NCBI GenBank assembly: GCA_947371775.1 | Contig: CANBQX010000093.1 | Span: forward strand, 1-7,744 | DNA: 7,744 nucleotides | Origin: Comamonadaceae bacterium | GTDB lineage: Bacteria > Pseudomonadota > Gammaproteobacteria > Burkholderiales > Burkholderiaceae_C | Direction of reading: 5' to 3' | Shown: positions 5,708 to 7,744 of the stretch, piece after piece | Layout: each line of letters begins with the position of its first letter | Numbering within the stretch: position 1 is the stretch's first letter | Notes under the pieces: generated by a model | Databases searched by the model: none | Told to the model about the DNA's origin: nothing | Seen by the model: the letters and a program-made list of their open reading frames with translations, nothing else | Translations under genes and position numbers: made by a program

Positions 5708-7666
5708 ATGACCGCACCCGCCCATTCCGAAGAACTCTTGCGCCAGGTGGCGGCCTTGCCCACGCTGCCCGGCGTCTACCGGTACTTCGACGCCCAGGAC
5801 CAGGTGCTGTATGTGGGCAAGGCCATCAGCCTGAAGAAGCGGGTGTCCAGCTATTTCCAGAAAAACCACGGTGGCACGCGGATTGGCCACATGGTGAGCA
5901 AGATTGTTCGACTGGAGACCACGGTGGTGCGCTCCGAGGCGGAAGCGCTACTCCTGGAAAACAACCTGATCAAGACGCTCAACCCGAAGTACAACATCTT
6001 GTTTCGGGACGACAAGAGCTACCCCTATCTCAAAATGACCGCCACGGCACCCGAGTCAGGCGCTGTGGCCAAGTCGGGCGCCCATCCGCAGGCTTTCTCT
6101 CGCGTGGCCTACTACCGGGGCGGGGTAGAAAAAAAGCACCATTATTTCGGTCCGTACCCCAGTGCCTGGGCGGTCAAAGAGGCGATTTTGCTGATGCAAA
6201 AAGTGTTTCGCCTGCGCACTTGCGAAGACTCGATCTTCAGCAACCGCACCCGTCCCTGTCTGCTGTACCAGATCAAGCGCTGCTCCGGACCCTGCGTCGG
6301 CCATATCAGCCCGCAAGACTATGCGCAGGACGTGGCCGATGCCCAGAAGTTTTTGCGCGGCGACGCGCAAGAGGTGATGCGCTCGCTGGAGTCGCGCATG
6401 ATGGCGCACGCCGAACGTCTGGAGTTTGAACAAGCCGCCGAGTTGCGCAACCAGGTCGCGGCCTTGTCCAATGTGCTGCACCAGCAGTCGGTGGACAACG
6501 TGTCGGACCGTGACGTGGACATCTTGGCGGTCAAAGTGCAGGGCGGCAAAGCCTGTGTCAATCTGGCCATGGTGCGCGGTGGTCGCCATCTGGGCGACCG
6601 GCCCTATTTCCCGGTGCATGTGGAAGACGCCGCCGTGCTGCCCGAGGACGACGACGCGCCGCAGGACGCCGCCACCCAGGTTGAGGTGCAGGTGCTGGAA
6701 GCCTTTCTGGCGCAGCATTACATCGGGGTGCCCATGCCCTCCTTGCTCGTGGTGAGCCATCCTGTAGGCAAGGCCTTGCTCTCTGCACTGTCAGACCAGC
6801 ATGGCTTCAAGGTGACCGCGGTACACCAACCGCGTGAACAGCGTCGCGCCTGGCTGGACATGGCGCAGACCAATGCCGCGTTGCAACTGGCGCGTTTGTT
6901 GGCCGAAGAGGGCTCGCAACAAGCCCGCACCCGTGCGCTGGCCGAGGCGCTGGACCTGGCGCATGAGGATCTGGATGCACTTCGCATTGAGTGTTTTGAC
7001 ATTTCCCACACCGCGGGCGAAGCCACGCAGGCCTCGTGTGTGGTGTTCCAGCACCACGCGATGCAAAACGCACAGTACCGGCGCTACAACATTGCCGACA
7101 TCACGCCGGGTGACGATTACGCCGCCATGCGCCAGGTGCTGACGCGGCGTTACAGCAAAACCGCCGAGGCACTCGCCCAGGCCAAGCACGCGGGCGTAGC
7201 CCCCTCGGGCAACGACCGCCTTCCCGACCTGGTGCTGGTGGACGGCGGCAAAGGCCAGGTCTCCATGGCGCGCGAGGTGTTTGAGCAGCTGGGCCTGGAC
7301 CTGTCGCTGATCGTGGGGGTGGAAAAAGGCGAGGGTCGCAAGGTCGGCCTGGAAGAACTGGTGTTTGCCGACGGGCGCGAGAAGGTGTACCTGGGCATGG
7401 ATTCGGCCGCGCTGATGCTGGTGGCGCAAATCCGCGACGAGGCGCACCGCTTTGCCATCACCGGCATGCGCGCCCAGCGCGCGCGCGTGCGACTCAGCGG
7501 TGGCAAGCTCGAAGAAATCCCCGGCGTGGGCCCCAAGCGGCGCGCCAAGCTGCTACAGCGCTTTGGCGGCGTTCGGGGCGTGGCCATGGCCAGCGCCAAA
7601 GACATTGCGTCGGTGGACGGTATCTCTATTGAGTTGGCTGAAGAGATCTACCGCGCGCTGCATTAG
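5708..7666 (+). CDS. uvrC: UvrABC excinuclease subunit C
   Basis: UvrC makes both incisions around a lesion in nucleotide excision repair, after recruitment by DNA-bound UvrB. The 652-residue product has all domains: the GIY-YIG nuclease (Gly-Val-Tyr at 22-24, Tyr-Val-Gly-Lys at 35-38, catalytic-type Glu near 77-85) for the 3' cut; four cysteines at 172, 184, 192 and 196, the spacing reported to hold an iron-sulfur cluster; a UVR helix pair (about 226-254) that binds UvrB; the RNase H-like nuclease for the 5' cut, with Asp431 in Phe-Asp-Ile-Ser-His, Asp512 in Val-Asp-Gly-Gly-Lys-Gly-Gln and His580; and tandem helix-hairpin-helix motifs at about 602-650. It is somewhat longer than the 610-residue E. 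coli protein because of small loops near 112-130, 311-325 and 492-504. The frame stays open upstream, but that part overlaps earP, so ATG 5708 is the start. pgsA follows 19 bp downstream. Confidence 0.97.
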   Translation: MTAPAHSEELLRQVAALPTLPGVYRYFDAQDQVLYVGKAISLKKRVSSYFQKNHGGTRIGHMVSKIVRLETTVVRSEAEALLLENNLIKTLNPKYNILFRDDKSYPYLKMTATAPESGAVAKSGAHPQAFSRVAYYRGGVEKKHHYFGPYPSAWAVKEAILLMQKVFRLRTCEDSIFSNRTRPCLLYQIKRCSGPCVGHISPQDYAQDVADAQKFLRGDAQEVMRSLESRMMAHAERLEFEQAAELRNQVAALSNVLHQQSVDNVSDRDVDILAVKVQGGKACVNLAMVRGGRHLGDRPYFPVHVEDAAVLPEDDDAPQDAATQVEVQVLEAFLAQHYIGVPMPSLLVVSHPVGKALLSALSDQHGFKVTAVHQPREQRRAWLDMAQTNAALQLARLLAEEGSQQARTRALAEALDLAHEDLDALRIECFDISHTAGEATQASCVVFQHHAMQNAQYRRYNIADITPGDDYAAMRQVLTRRYSKTAEALAQAKHAGVAPSGNDRLPDLVLVDGGKGQVSMAREVFEQLGLDLSLIVGVEKGEGRKVGLEELVFADGREKVYLGMDSAALMLVAQIRDEAHRFAITGMRAQRARVRLSGGKLEEIPGVGPKRRAKLLQRFGGVRGVAMASAKDIASVDGISIELAEEIYRALH

Positions 7667-7669
7667 CCG

Positions 7670-7678
7670 TGCCACAAT
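7670..7678 (+). promoter_or_regulatory. Candidate extended -10 (TG-N-CACAAT) of pgsA
   Basis: TG at 7670-7671, one base, then CACAAT at 7673-7678 forms an extended -10, which can work without a good -35 box. Seven bases later comes ATG 7686, with no Shine-Dalgarno. It lies immediately after the uvrC stop, so pgsA may have its own promoter as well as read-through from uvrC. Confidence 0.45.
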
Positions 7679-7685
7679 CTGCGCC

Positions 7686-7744
7686 ATGTTCACGACCATC
7701 CCCACGCTGCTGACCTGGACCCGCATTTTTGCGATTCCACTGAT
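7686..7744 (+). CDS. pgsA: CDP-diacylglycerol--glycerol-3-phosphate 3-phosphatidyltransferase, N-terminal fragment (3' end outside window)
   Basis: Only the first 19 full codons are present. The N-terminus reads Met-Phe-Thr-Thr-Ile-Pro-Thr-Leu-Leu-Thr-Trp-Thr-Arg-Ile, then a hydrophobic run ending Ala-Ile-Pro-Leu. This is the usual opening of PgsA, with a short Ile-Pro-Thr/Asn-Leu-Leu-Thr-x-x-Arg amphipathic start leading into the first membrane helix. PgsA is an inner-membrane enzyme that makes phosphatidylglycerophosphate, the committed step to phosphatidylglycerol and cardiolipin. Position directly after uvrC is a widely conserved proteobacterial order and strengthens the call. The CDP-alcohol phosphotransferase motif lies beyond the window, so identity rests on the N-terminus and context. 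Confidence 0.85.
   Translation, partial: MFTTIPTLLTWTRIFAIPL

Noticed and set aside
5649..5717. Longer earP forms starting at ATG 5681 or GTG 5717
   Set aside because: The extra residues are not like EarP, GTG 5717 overlaps uvrC, and neither has a ribosome-binding site. ATG 5648 matches the GACAAT-7-ATG layout. ATG 5681 cannot be fully excluded.
1..7744. Mobile elements, CRISPR arrays, tRNA or rRNA genes, toxin-antitoxin or defence genes
   Set aside because: I read both strands and all gaps (each under 110 bp) and saw no transposase, terminal repeats, regularly spaced repeats or tRNA-like folds. The genes are conserved housekeeping genes.

Overview
The window reads as ordinary chromosome of a GC-rich betaproteobacterium, most likely order Burkholderiales, family Comamonadaceae. 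The basis is the gene content and protein style: EF-P with an arginine at the tip of its modification loop next to the EarP rhamnosyltransferase, uvrC followed directly by pgsA, and a GC-biased third codon position that leaves long antisense shadow frames. I see no insertion sequence, prophage, CRISPR array, tRNA or rRNA. Coding density is very high and no gene-free stretch exceeds about 110 bases.

Layout, left to right. (1) The last 37 codons of a probable Gfo/Idh/MocA-type oxidoreductase, plus strand. (2) rmuC (DNA recombination protein), best started at GTG 177, overlapping by four bases (GTGA) a 12-segment MFS transporter. (3) A convergent junction of 5 bp, then three minus-strand genes whose order of transcription is earP, efp and a LOG-family (lysine decarboxylase-like) nucleotide hydrolase. 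efp ends in a strong intrinsic terminator, and the LOG gene starts again from its own promoter. (4) A 59-bp divergent promoter region between earP and uvrC. (5) uvrC, complete, plus strand, then after 19 bp the first codons of pgsA, cut by the window end.

The most coherent functional unit is earP-efp. EarP adds rhamnose to Arg32 of EF-P so that EF-P can rescue ribosomes stalled on polyproline. Both partners carry the residues the pathway needs. uvrC (nucleotide excision repair) and rmuC are both genome-maintenance genes but are not linked as a unit here.

The most interesting non-coding signal is a repeated start architecture. Four genes (LOG, earP, uvrC, pgsA) have the hexamer GACAAT or CACAAT 6 or 7 nt before the ATG and no Shine-Dalgarno sequence. 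If these are -10 elements, transcription would begin at or beside the A of the ATG, giving leaderless mRNAs. rmuC has the same hexamer, but followed by a good Shine-Dalgarno and a GTG start. I did not find a clearly new biological system; the window is mostly well-known housekeeping genes, with the promoter pattern as the point most worth testing.
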